Shown here in pieces: positions 54,501 through 61,801 of a DNA stretch of 64,000 bases. Every line of letters begins with the position of its first letter. Within the stretch, counting starts at the first letter, position 1. Source of the stretch: Chryseobacterium gleum (GTDB lineage: Bacteria; Bacteroidota; Bacteroidia; Flavobacteriales_D; Crocinitomicaceae); NCBI GenBank assembly GCA_945897805.1, contig CAMDFX010000008.1:1-64000 (forward strand), given 5' to 3'. The notes below the pieces were generated by a model, which did not search any database, was not told where the DNA came from, and saw only the letters and a program-made list of their open reading frames with translations. A program made the position numbers and the translations under genes.

Positions 54501-55421
54501 TGCGAAGGAGAAGCAACCGTGCTGAATGTTGCTGGTGCAGATATTTTTGAATGGTCACCAAATATCAATATTTCAGCAGTCAATGGCCCTACAGTTACTG
54601 TAAACCCTGCGGTTGACATGTATTATTACTGTGATTTTATAAATGCTTGCGGCTCGCTGAAAGACAGCGTTTATGTTGACATTGTAGCACCTAATATTAC
54701 CGCAGGATTTGATACAATTATTTGTCCAGGAAAAAGCGCCACTTTATTTGCCTTTGGAGGAAATTCCTATGTTTGGACTCCTGCAAACACCTTGAGTGAT
54801 AATATGGGAGATCAAGTTTTTGCAACTCCGATGCAGAACACAACTTATATTGTAACAGGAACAGATATAAATGGTTGTAGCGATACAGCTTCGGTTCATG
54901 TGAACTTATTTCCCCAAGCTTTTATTCAAACTTCTCCAGATGTTTATGCTTTCTTTGGTGATGTAATTCAATTAAGTGCATCGAGCACAACAACAGGAAC
55001 GATGGTTTGGTCCCCCTCAGAATATTTGAGCTGCGCGGTTTGCAACAGTCCTGTGGCAAATCCTGATAAAAATTTCCAATATGTGGTTACCTATACTGAT
55101 CAAAATGGTTGCAGGGCATCAGATAGTTTAAAGATATTTTATGATGCAATCATTTATGTTCCTAACACATTTACACCGCAAGGAAACAATTTTAATGAAG
55201 TTTTTAAAGCGGTAGGAGGGAATGTGAAATCATTTGAAATGAGTATTTACAACCGTTGGGGAGAATTGATTTTTACAATGCACAGCATGGATGAATCTTG
55301 GGATGGAAGCTACAAAGGTTTTCCTTGCCAAGATGGCACTTATGTTTGGAAAATTGTTTATACTGATCTCAATAGTAAAAAAGAAAAGAAAATGTCTGGT
55401 CACATTAATTTATTGAGGTAA
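51549..55421 (+). CDS. Large type IX-secreted protein with propeller-like and PKD repeats
   Basis: This 1290-residue protein starts at ATG 51549, which gives a clean signal peptide (MRILVFIYLLLFTFVGLSQQ). The N-terminal 230 residues (WLHPNRGQWHSNIRYKVELNGGEMYLENQGFTY) match a domain common in Bacteroidota secreted proteins. SBBP-like repeats follow (LFSSYIGGLGVETPHSIVCNANNELYIMGAT; STFMGGSGNDG). Next come a PKD domain (FFWDFGDNTTSAQVNPSHSY) and tandem Ig-like repeats (CPGSTYQFDASGGSLYQWSP; CLGNSAPLFASGGSTYLWSP). It ends in the type B sorting domain (FTPQGNNFNEVF, NRWGELIF, MSGHINLLR). Probably a surface adhesin. Its stop is one base from the convergent VWA gene. Confidence 0.92.
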   Translation: MRILVFIYLLLFTFVGLSQQEQIWLHPNRGQWHSNIRYKVELNGGEMYLENQGFTYAFHNASEIYHASHEVKSDNHLAEKLVGQAIKSSFLGANVSAQKIESEPSTNYRNYFLGNNQSKWKSMIYSLKKVVYKDFYPAIDMEVEGNASNLEYSFIVAPGKEVSQIQMKIEGANSVFIDSDGNLHSTHSFGEIIESAPKAWNIDENGKKNFVKVAFELKENVVVYIFPKDYNHNQTLVIDPELTFSTFTGSTSDNWGFSATPDQSARVFAAGIVFGTGYPIIAGSFDPSFNGGSFDIGISKFNALGTQLLFSSYIGGLGVETPHSIVCNANNELYIMGATSSADFPMPGTPFDGSFNGGGSFTENGLTFNGSDIYVTRLSANGASLLSSTFMGGSGNDGINLGVLHYNYGDQFRGSVEVDGVGNVFVASSTASSNFPTANAFQSFLNGPQDAVVFKLSPNLNTLIWSSLFGGGGVETGNSLEVATNGDVYLVGGTTSSSLGFAVGHTLNNVGGLADGYLIKINGTTPFVQSGTYMGTNEYDQTYFVQLDLNNQVYVYGQTEGNLPISPGVYGTPNSGQFVRKYSTNLVTLNWSTCIGAGTGHVEISPTAFLISDCFEIYISGWGGSVNSSNSSATFSSSNGFQVTPDAYQSSTNGNNFYIAVLRQDAISLKYATYMGSLTASSNHVDGGTSRFDKSGRIYHAVCGACGGNDFGFTTTAGVWSSNNPSPNCNLAVFKFELNQIEAVVSEPAPLICMPAPVLFTNNSSNGNTFFWDFGDNTTSAQVNPSHSYSGAGTYDVVLIVSDSSGCFSSDTTTFQINIGDFNGQVASPNAAICPGSTYQFDASGGSLYQWSPAEFLNDANIPNPIATINQTTVFTVIISDSCGSDTLNVTLQVLEGGSNASADTTICLGNSAPLFASGGSTYLWSPSAGLNNPTIVNPIATPTQTTIYNCVITSGAGCTFNENVEIAVILTPPNPQILDSVKICEGEATVLNVAGADIFEWSPNINISAVNGPTVTVNPAVDMYYYCDFINACGSLKDSVYVDIVAPNITAGFDTIICPGKSATLFAFGGNSYVWTPANTLSDNMGDQVFATPMQNTTYIVTGTDINGCSDTASVHVNLFPQAFIQTSPDVYAFFGDVIQLSASSTTTGTMVWSPSEYLSCAVCNSPVANPDKNFQYVVTYTDQNGCRASDSLKIFYDAIIYVPNTFTPQGNNFNEVFKAVGGNVKSFEMSIYNRWGELIFTMHSMDESWDGSYKGFPCQDGTYVWKIVYTDLNSKKEKKMSGHINLLR

Positions 55422-55422
55422 A

Positions 55423-56883
55423 TTATTTCCTAAATGCGGAGATTCTTATTTCTTGAATTAAGTTCTTTTGCGCATCAGCCAGTTTGAAAATCGGAACGTA
55501 TCTTCCATTGCCAATTTTGGCCGCTTCTTTCATCTTGGATTCATCTTGGATTAAATTTTTTATTCCGACTACGGACAAATTAATTCCAAGGTTTTTATGT
55601 TCTTCGATGGATTTTTGATAATCGTCTGAATTTTTATTGAAAGCACCGTCAGTAATTACGACTACCAAATTCGCCCCCTCTTTCATGTATCCAATTACTG
55701 CTTGTTCAAATCCAAGTTTGATTCCATCTCCTCCCGCTGTTCCGCCGGCTGGTCTGATTTTTTCAATTGGTTTTTTGATAAAATCTTTTTCATTTCCAGC
55801 AGTTGGAGGCACCAAAACTTTTGCCGTTGATGCGTAAGTTACTATGGACATTTTATCTTCTGCACGCAAATAATTGGTGAGTTGAAACAATGAATATTTC
55901 ATTAATTCCAACTTATCTCCTTGCAGCATCGAAGATGATTTATCCAAAACAAAAACCACATTGATCGGTTTGAAGTATTTTGAATCAAAATTTTCAAAAG
56001 GAATTTTATTGAAGTCAACAGAAACAATTTCGGCGGTTGGTGTCGTTGGTTCTTGCGCTACTATAGTTTCAATTGTTAGCGGAATTTCTTCCAAAACAAC
56101 GACTTGTGAATCGATTTTCTCCATTGGTTTTTCTGAAACAATCGGCGGATTTGGTTTTGTTGGATTTTGAATTTCAACTGGAATTGGCGCTTCAATTTTA
56201 GGATTTTTACTTAATTCGAGTACTATGTAGTTGCGCTGAAAATTCACATAACTTCCCTGCTCAGTGGGCAAATATCCGATGTGTGTGCTGTAAAAATAAG
56301 TGTAACCGAGTGGGATTTTTTCTACAATTTGTCCATTTTTGTTCGTTTTCCAGTTTCCAATCGGCATTCCATTTTGAATCATAGAGACAGTAGAATTGGA
56401 CAATATCTCTTTCGTTTCTTTGTCTATCGTAACGACAGTAATTTTAAAATTAGTCGCATAAACTGAAGGTTTAGAACCAAAATCAGGACAAGCTTGCATG
56501 GCGCTCGTGCTATTTTCCTCAAATTCCTTGATGTTTCCGTTGATTTTTAGGATTGTTGGTGTGAGTTTATCACTGGTATAAACTTCTATTTCATAATTAA
56601 ATTTACCCAACTTTTTGGAATTCGGTTTTAATCTGATTATCAATGAACTATCTGGATCTAAATATTCACCATTCACTAAGTAGGTGACTTCATTGGGTTT
56701 TCTAACACTCAACAAAAAAGCTTTCTTTTTGCCATTATTGGTGATTTTGAAATCAACAAATCTTTCCGAAGATGCAAAAAGCTCCTCAAAATCATAATTT
56801 GTTTTATCGAAAATGATTTGAGAATTTGCTGAAAAACTCCACGCAAAAAAGAGGACGAAAAGAAGTGAAAATTTAAATTTCAT
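55423..56883 (-). CDS. Secreted von Willebrand factor A domain protein
   Basis: This 486-residue protein has a signal peptide (FAWSFSANSQ). An N-terminal Ig-like domain (IIFDKTNYDFEELFASSERFVDFKITNNGKK, DUF1573/ASH-like, about 22-120) is followed by a carboxypeptidase-regulatory-like region (about 150-225) and a Pro-rich linker. The VWA domain (about 305-480) has the metal-ion site VVFVLDKSSSM, with D-x-S-x-S, plus TYASTAKVLV and VVITDGAFNKNSDD. VWA domains bind protein ligands via Mg2+. It follows dltA by 84 bases on the same strand and could be co-transcribed with the dlt genes, but this is not certain. Confidence 0.88.
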   Translation of the reverse strand: MKFKFSLLFVLFFAWSFSANSQIIFDKTNYDFEELFASSERFVDFKITNNGKKKAFLLSVRKPNEVTYLVNGEYLDPDSSLIIRLKPNSKKLGKFNYEIEVYTSDKLTPTILKINGNIKEFEENSTSAMQACPDFGSKPSVYATNFKITVVTIDKETKEILSNSTVSMIQNGMPIGNWKTNKNGQIVEKIPLGYTYFYSTHIGYLPTEQGSYVNFQRNYIVLELSKNPKIEAPIPVEIQNPTKPNPPIVSEKPMEKIDSQVVVLEEIPLTIETIVAQEPTTPTAEIVSVDFNKIPFENFDSKYFKPINVVFVLDKSSSMLQGDKLELMKYSLFQLTNYLRAEDKMSIVTYASTAKVLVPPTAGNEKDFIKKPIEKIRPAGGTAGGDGIKLGFEQAVIGYMKEGANLVVVITDGAFNKNSDDYQKSIEEHKNLGINLSVVGIKNLIQDESKMKEAAKIGNGRYVPIFKLADAQKNLIQEIRISAFRK

Positions 56884-56967
56884 AAAACCAAGTTAGCAAT
56901 TATTTTGCCAAAATGGAATTTGATTTAATTCCTATCCCCAGCAATTGCAGTATTTCTTCCCTTAAAT

Positions 56968-58455
56968 TTAATTTTCTTTAGATAAATACAACCGTTCTAG
57001 TTCTTTTTTATCCGACTTTCCATTTTGATTTAAAGGTATAATATCAACTTGTTTAAAATCTGACGGAATCATGTATTGAGGAAGATTTTTGGATAAATGT
57101 GAAATAATTGTTTTTTTGAAATCAGCAATGTCTTCTATTTTTGAAGCATCTAGTTGCACCAAGCTCACAACTTTTTTTACTTCATCATTTCTGCGCAAAG
57201 CGATGGTTTCTGCTTGAAAAATAAAATCAATTTCATTCAATTTAGCGGTTATTTCATTTAATTCAATGCGATATCCATGAAGTTTAATTTGATCGTCATT
57301 TCGCCCCTTGCAAAAAAGCATTCCATCTAAAAAATAGCCTAAATCACCCGTTCTGAAAGCGCGTTTTCCATTGGAGTTAAAAAATTTTTGCTCATTTAAA
57401 TCGGGTCTATTTACATAGCCTAAAGAAACATTGTCACCCACAATCACTATTTCCTCGTCTTCCAATAATAATTCAGATTCAGGTTTTGAAAAACCGACAG
57501 GAAGCGGGTTGTATGTATCAATTATTTTTTCATCGATTTCTATAAACGTGCTAGCAACGGTGGCTTCTGTAGGTCCATACGTATTGAAAATGGTTGCTTT
57601 ATCATAAAGTTTTTTAAGTGTTTTTGCCAATTGATGAGGTAACACTTCGCCACAAAAAAGAAAATATGCGAGCGGAGATTTTTTTGCTTCCGCTTCCATT
57701 CGAATCAACCTAATGGCATAAGATGGTGTGGCGACTAAAATTGTTCCCGCAAACTCTTCAATGCGGTTTAATAATTTACTTGGATCTTCAACTACAGCAT
57801 TTTCGTTTAGTAAAAGTGTTGCGCCCAAAGAAGAAAATGTCATTACTTCAAATACGGATAAATCAAAACTAAAAACAGCAACATTCGTAAAAACGGCGTC
57901 TGTGGTAAAGCCAAAATCATGAGACATCCATCGCACAAAAGTTTGGATTGCAGAACGAGAAATTTGAACTCCTTTTGGCTCTCCTGTGCTTCCCGAAGTG
58001 AAAATTAAATAAACCAGCGGATCAGAAAGCGGTGCAACTGAAATCAATTCATTGGTGTTTTTGGAAATATTCCATTGGTCAGCTTCCCAATTGATTTCTG
58101 CCATTGAATTCCATTCCAACGTTTCTGTTGTGCAATTAATTAATCGTTGAGATTTTGAAGCGTCTATTACTTTTAAAATGCGGTCTTTAGGATATGCTAT
58201 GTCAATGGGAACGTATGGGATTCCTAGTTTCATACATGCATAAAATGCAATGATCATTTCAGTTTGTTTATGACCATAAATGATAATTGGACTGGTAGTT
58301 TTATGCCAGTTTTGTTTTTCTAGAAAGACGATTAAATCAGTTACTTTTTTGGAAAATTCAAGCCAAGTAATGTTTGAATTAGAGCCAATAATTGCCATTT
58401 TTTCTGGTAAAGTAGAATGGGCTACAAAATCGAAATTATCAAAACAAAAGCGCAT
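56968..58455 (-). CDS. dltA: D-alanine-carrier-protein ligase (DltA-like)
   Basis: This 495-residue adenylating enzyme should activate D-alanine and load it onto DltC. The adenylation motifs are intact: FTSGSTGEPKG (152-162), YGPTEATVA, YFLDG-RTGDLG region, NDDQIKLHGYRIEL and the catalytic Lys in NQNGKSDKKEL. Cys268 in YFLFCGEVLPH corresponds to the cysteine known in DltA to favour D-Ala over L-Ala. Length fits DltA (about 500). It is last in the order dltC-dltD-dltX-dltB-dltA, two bases after dltB. A stand-alone NRPS-type ligase is the alternative, but the neighbours argue for DltA. Confidence 0.88.
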   Translation of the reverse strand: MRFCFDNFDFVAHSTLPEKMAIIGSNSNITWLEFSKKVTDLIVFLEKQNWHKTTSPIIIYGHKQTEMIIAFYACMKLGIPYVPIDIAYPKDRILKVIDASKSQRLINCTTETLEWNSMAEINWEADQWNISKNTNELISVAPLSDPLVYLIFTSGSTGEPKGVQISRSAIQTFVRWMSHDFGFTTDAVFTNVAVFSFDLSVFEVMTFSSLGATLLLNENAVVEDPSKLLNRIEEFAGTILVATPSYAIRLIRMEAEAKKSPLAYFLFCGEVLPHQLAKTLKKLYDKATIFNTYGPTEATVASTFIEIDEKIIDTYNPLPVGFSKPESELLLEDEEIVIVGDNVSLGYVNRPDLNEQKFFNSNGKRAFRTGDLGYFLDGMLFCKGRNDDQIKLHGYRIELNEITAKLNEIDFIFQAETIALRRNDEVKKVVSLVQLDASKIEDIADFKKTIISHLSKNLPQYMIPSDFKQVDIIPLNQNGKSDKKELERLYLSKEN

Positions 58456-58457
58456 AA

Positions 58458-59633
58458 TTAAAAGAGTTTACCACTAAAAATATAAATTGCAAATGCAACA
58501 TAATTGAATAACATAAAAATAGAAATGTATCGGATGAAAATGGGTTTTAAATTTCCAAAGAGAACGTCTTTTTTTGATTTTTTGCACAAATAAACATAAT
58601 AGTTGTGGATCACTGATAATAAGCCAAAAAGCATACCGCTGACAATATAATGTAATTCAAAGCCGTTCCAAAATCCCATCAAAGTGAATGTGAGAAAGAG
58701 CGCTACATTTTGTCTTTGAATGGGTTTAAAAATTTGGCGGGTTGTCAAATCTTTGAAAATAGGCTTGAAGAAAAAATCATTCAACCAATCTCCTAAACTT
58801 TTATGCCAACGTGTCCAAAACACCTTTGGATTTTCTGAAAGAAAAGGTTTGTTGAAATTGTATGGCACTTCAATTCCGATAAAATATCCATAACTCATAG
58901 CCAATAAACTGTAGCCTGCAAAGTCAAAAAAGAGGTAGAATAAGTAGACATACATGTATTGTAGATGATACAAAAATTGCCCGTCATCAACCAATTTTGA
59001 GAGGAAGAAAATTTGAATAAATGCAGCAATAACAAATTTGTACAACAAACCTAAAATCAAATATTCCCATCCTTTTGCCAGCGAAGTAGCATTCATTTGT
59101 TGAAGACCAACGGCAACATTTTTAGAGAATCGCTGAAAACGGTCAATTGGTCCGATGAGCAAAGTAGGGGTGAAAGCTGAAAAGTTGAAATAGTCCATCC
59201 AATTGGGTTGTTTGGCCGAATTGCGCTCATCAATATAAACTTGTATCACTCTGAAAGTGACATAAGATAAACCCGCAACTTGAAACACAATTTGCATGAA
59301 ATTCTCATTTGTTTTGGCGGGGAAAATTCCAGCCAGTTTCATGAAAATCATCGGCAATGAAAGTAAAATCACAGGAAGTAGTAATTTCGGATATTTTAGT
59401 TTTACAGCAAAAAGCCAATGTATAAAAAAACTGTAAGCAATAAGACCTATAAATTGAATTGGTTTTGGAAAAAGAAGAATTAAATAGATCAGTGACATGC
59501 TGAAAATAGCAATTCTATATATTTTTGCGTTAGAAGAAATGCTTTTTAAGATCCAAAATACAAGGATGGAGAGCAACACAAACAAAAAGAATGTTTGGGA
59601 AGAAAAGGGCAATATTTTACTAAATTCAAACAT
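58458..59633 (-). CDS. dltB: DltB-like MBOAT membrane acyltransferase
   Basis: This 391-residue protein has about ten membrane segments and belongs to the MBOAT superfamily. DltB-type marks are AGLSYVTFRVIQVYID, FTPTLLIGPIDRFQRF, YLFYLFFDFAGYSLLAM, VPYNFNKPFLSENPKVFWTRWHKSLGDWL (His277) and LMGFWNGFELHYIVSG. In Gram-positive DltB the last motif carries an important His (W-H-G); here it is Asn, with His328 four residues on. It should pass D-Ala from DltC across the membrane to DltX. Its ATG overlaps the dltX stop (TGATG). The Asn change could be a family variant. Confidence 0.88.
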   Translation of the reverse strand: MFEFSKILPFSSQTFFLFVLLSILVFWILKSISSNAKIYRIAIFSMSLIYLILLFPKPIQFIGLIAYSFFIHWLFAVKLKYPKLLLPVILLSLPMIFMKLAGIFPAKTNENFMQIVFQVAGLSYVTFRVIQVYIDERNSAKQPNWMDYFNFSAFTPTLLIGPIDRFQRFSKNVAVGLQQMNATSLAKGWEYLILGLLYKFVIAAFIQIFFLSKLVDDGQFLYHLQYMYVYLFYLFFDFAGYSLLAMSYGYFIGIEVPYNFNKPFLSENPKVFWTRWHKSLGDWLNDFFFKPIFKDLTTRQIFKPIQRQNVALFLTFTLMGFWNGFELHYIVSGMLFGLLSVIHNYYVYLCKKSKKDVLFGNLKPIFIRYISIFMLFNYVAFAIYIFSGKLF

Positions 59634-59785
59634 CAGAATTGTTGATATACAAAATCAATTTTCGACTTTGAATTCTCGTTTTTTGGCTCGTAAAACCAGG
59701 TTTCAACTTCAAATAGGTACAAGAAAACATAACCCAAAATCAAAAGGGTATATATCATTGTTGTTTTTATAAACTTATTGAGCAT
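59633..59785 (-). CDS. dltX: DltX-like microprotein of the dlt operon
   Basis: This 50-residue ORF runs from the ATG at 59785, inside the last codons of dltD, to a TGA that overlaps the dltB start (TGATG). The overlaps, 11 bases at the start and 1 at the end, are typical of coupled genes. It has one membrane helix (about 10-26, IYTLLILGYVFLYLFEV), a polar stretch, and ends in DFVYQQF. Gram-positive DltX is also about 50 residues with one helix and a C-terminal F-x-Y-x-x-F-type motif whose Tyr carries D-alanine between DltB and DltD. Tyr47 here fits that role. The size hides it from usual ORF calls. Confidence 0.85.
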   Translation of the reverse strand: MLNKFIKTTMIYTLLILGYVFLYLFEVETWFYEPKNENSKSKIDFVYQQF

Positions 59786-60953
59786 ATTTTTCGACTAAAA
59801 AATGGTTAACTTTCATCCAACCGTAATTTCCTAAATGCATGATATCATTTAAAACTGCTGGTTCAAACTGCGCTTTAGAATAGGCGAATAAATTCAAATA
59901 AGGAATTTTTTTAGATTTCAACTCTTTTTCAATAGATTGAATTGCAGGGTTTAAATTTTCGATTCCACTGTAATGGTAGTTGTTAAGCGGTTGAATGATG
60001 ATCGAAACATCAGCTTGATAATATTTTAAAATTTGAATTAGCATCAAAAAATCTTTCATTTCTTGACTCTTCAAATAATCCATTTTACTGACATTCCCGT
60101 TTACAATCTTTCCTGTTTTTTTATCTAAAACATATTCTGTGAAATATTCATCACTTACAAAAATCTTATTCGTTTTAACCGATTTAATAAATTTATCTTT
60201 AGTGCTTTGCATTTGTTTCTTGTAGCCTAATGGCAGGCTTTTTTTGGATAATTTAGACACTAAAGGTTTTACTTTGTAACTAACCGACGATATATTGTTT
60301 TTAAACTGTTCAAATTTTTCCTTTAGAAATGGTATATCCTTCTTTAAATAGGCATTTTTGTATAGTTTTAAAACTTGATTTGGATTCTCAATTAAATCAT
60401 CGTTTCGATAAATATATTCTCCAATTATATTTTTAAATGTGTTTGAAATTTTATCGTCATGTAATATTTTCCTTAAAAAATTAGTTGGAACAAATTCTAA
60501 AAAAGCTTCAACATTTGTTCCTTCTGTTTCCAACCAACCTGGACTAAAAATGACACAAATTTTTGCATCTTTCAGATATTCTCTTCCCGCAAGAGCTTGG
60601 CAGTACATGCTAAAACTTTGATGAAATGCATGACCAAAACCAACGCATGGAATGTTTAAACTATCAGGTAATTCGAGGTAAGAACTTCTTGGGAATGTTC
60701 CAAATTCAGAAGAGCCTAAAAGTATAATGTTTTCTTTGTTTTTTAAAGCAGATATCCATTCCACTTCTGCTTGAATACCATTTGCATAATTGGCTTGTGT
60801 TCCTCTTGAAAGCGTTTGATTTCCAGTGATTAATTTTGTTTTAAAATTTTGTTTTCCATATAATTCAAAAAAAATATCAACGATGCACATCGATAAAATG
60901 ATTGCCAATGCAATTGCAAGCGCATGAAATTGTATTTTTTTGAAGGTTGACAA
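59775..60953 (-). CDS. dltD: DltD-like D-alanyl transfer protein
   Basis: This 392-residue protein has an N-terminal membrane anchor (about 10-28) and an extracytoplasmic SGNH-like esterase/transferase domain. The DltD marks are GSSEFGTFP (Ser81-Ser82, nucleophile block), AGREYLKDAKICVIFSPGWLE, YHYSGIENLNPAI and the C-terminal DIMHLGNYGWMKVN, with the likely Asp370-x-x-His373 pair. DltD moves D-alanine from the DltB/DltX side to the final polymer. It lies four bases after dltC, and dltX starts within its last codons. What polymer it modifies in a Gram-negative cell is unknown. Confidence 0.88.
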   Translation of the reverse strand: MSTFKKIQFHALAIALAIILSMCIVDIFFELYGKQNFKTKLITGNQTLSRGTQANYANGIQAEVEWISALKNKENIILLGSSEFGTFPRSSYLELPDSLNIPCVGFGHAFHQSFSMYCQALAGREYLKDAKICVIFSPGWLETEGTNVEAFLEFVPTNFLRKILHDDKISNTFKNIIGEYIYRNDDLIENPNQVLKLYKNAYLKKDIPFLKEKFEQFKNNISSVSYKVKPLVSKLSKKSLPLGYKKQMQSTKDKFIKSVKTNKIFVSDEYFTEYVLDKKTGKIVNGNVSKMDYLKSQEMKDFLMLIQILKYYQADVSIIIQPLNNYHYSGIENLNPAIQSIEKELKSKKIPYLNLFAYSKAQFEPAVLNDIMHLGNYGWMKVNHFLVEKYAQ

Positions 60954-60957
60954 ATGC

Positions 60958-61188
60958 TTACTTTTTTAAAAGTATAAATTTTTCAATCAATTCAACTGTT
61001 TCAAAATTTTCAACAACTATTTCGTTGAATGGTATTTGAATGTTGTAATTGCGTTCTATTTCAACAACCAATTCGATTATACTAATAGAGTCTAAAACAC
61101 GCTCTTCCCAAAGTGAATCAGTAATATTTACGGTCGAAAAAGAAATTTCTTCGATCTTATCTATTAAAAAACGTGTAATTTCAGTCAT
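60958..61188 (-). CDS. dltC: D-alanyl carrier protein (DltC-like acyl carrier)
   Basis: This 76-residue acyl carrier protein, from ATG 61188, carries D-alanine on a phosphopantetheine arm at Ser34 (ERVLDSISIIELVVEIERNYNI). Length and acidic composition fit DltC (about 79). A TTG five codons earlier is a less likely start. It is the first gene of the dlt operon and is followed by dltD after four bases. It could carry another acyl group, but dltA, dltB, dltX and dltD beside it make D-alanine the likeliest. Confidence 0.88.
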   Translation of the reverse strand: MTEITRFLIDKIEEISFSTVNITDSLWEERVLDSISIIELVVEIERNYNIQIPFNEIVVENFETVELIEKFILLKK

Positions 61189-61257
61189 GTTTTTATTGTC
61201 CAATTAGTAGGTAAATGTACTGTTTTTTTCGCAAGGAATATTAGTGAGATTTAAAAA

Positions 61258-61427
61258 TCATTTTTTGTAGTCAAGTTGAAAATGGGGTTTTTTAGTAATA
61301 AGTTCAAAGTGCACAAAGAAAGAGTCGAAGTATTTGTCTGCTTGTTTTATCCCAAATTGCTTCACGCCGTAATGAGGATTCTGATCAAATCTTCCTTTGC
61401 AACATTGCTTAATTTGTATTTACCCAT
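61258..61427 (-). pseudogene. ParE/RelE-family toxin gene, frameshifted and truncated
   Basis: From ATG 61427 the sequence reads MGKYKLSNVAKEDLIRI, then shifts frame and continues HYGVKQFGIKQADKYFDSFF, then VHFELITKKPH, and stops near residue 56. This is the N-terminal half of a ParE-type toxin, which is normally about 95-100 residues. The 170-base length from start to stop is not a multiple of three, confirming the frameshift. The start overlaps the stop of the antitoxin fragment (ATGGGTAA), the classic parDE arrangement. Not functional as written. Confidence 0.8.
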
Positions 61428-61540
61428 CAAGCAAACTTTTAGAATGCTTCAAAATTTCTGATTTGGAATCGGCGGTAAATCCAGATTTTTCAGCTCTATC
61501 TAATTTTAATCTAATTAAATCGATTTGATTATTTTGATTT
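61420..61540 (-). pseudogene. ParD-type antitoxin gene, C-terminal fragment
   Basis: The minus-strand frame ending at 61420 gives NQIDLIRLKLDRAEKSGFTA then DSKSEILKHSKSLLDG, which resembles the C-terminal, toxin-binding half of ParD-like antitoxins. Its stop overlaps the ParE-like start. The DNA-binding N-terminal half is missing: upstream of about 61540 the frame runs antisense through the RES remnant and reads as unrelated residues. The breakpoint position is approximate. Confidence 0.65.
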
Positions 61541-61798
61541 CTCGATGCGTTTAGCATTGATTTGCTAGCTGAACTCCCTGAAAATTGGAACCAATACCCA
61601 TACAATGAGTTAACAACAGGATTCTTTACAAAACTTACCAAGAGTCGTGATTTTTTCGCCCTCAAAGTGCCTTCTACGATTGTGGGAGTTGAATCAAATT
61701 TCATTCTAAATCCACTTTTTAAGAATTTTGGAAATGTCGAAATTGTTGAATTTATTACCTTACCAATTGATCATCGATTAAAGCAGAAAAGGCAATAA
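61538..61798 (+). pseudogene. RES-domain toxin gene, C-terminal fragment
   Basis: The open frame reads FLDAFSIDLLAELPENWNQY, continues to FALKVPSTIVGVESNFILNP and ends FGNVEIVEFITLPIDHRLKQ. This matches the second half of RES toxins (LPENW...P, VPS-x-V-x-x-E-x-N-xx-LNP), which in known cases degrade NAD+. The N-terminal half with the catalytic Arg/Tyr residues is absent, and a stop codon lies immediately upstream. It lies head-to-head with the ParD fragment, and its end is three bases from the photolyase gene's end. Confidence 0.8.
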
Positions 61799-61801
61799 TT
61801 C

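Noticed and set aside
54040-54910. Tandem repeats in the large cargo gene as a DNA-level repeat array
   Set aside because: The repeats are Ig-like protein domains with diverged DNA, expected for this family.
61276-61461. Plus-strand 61-codon open frame upstream of the RES remnant
   Set aside because: It is antisense to the ParE-like pseudogene, whose frame matches a known family; the plus frame does not.
61560-61704. N-terminal extension of the ParD-like minus-strand frame
   Set aside because: These codons run antisense through the RES-like sequence and show no antitoxin features, so only the part below about 61540 is taken as ParD.
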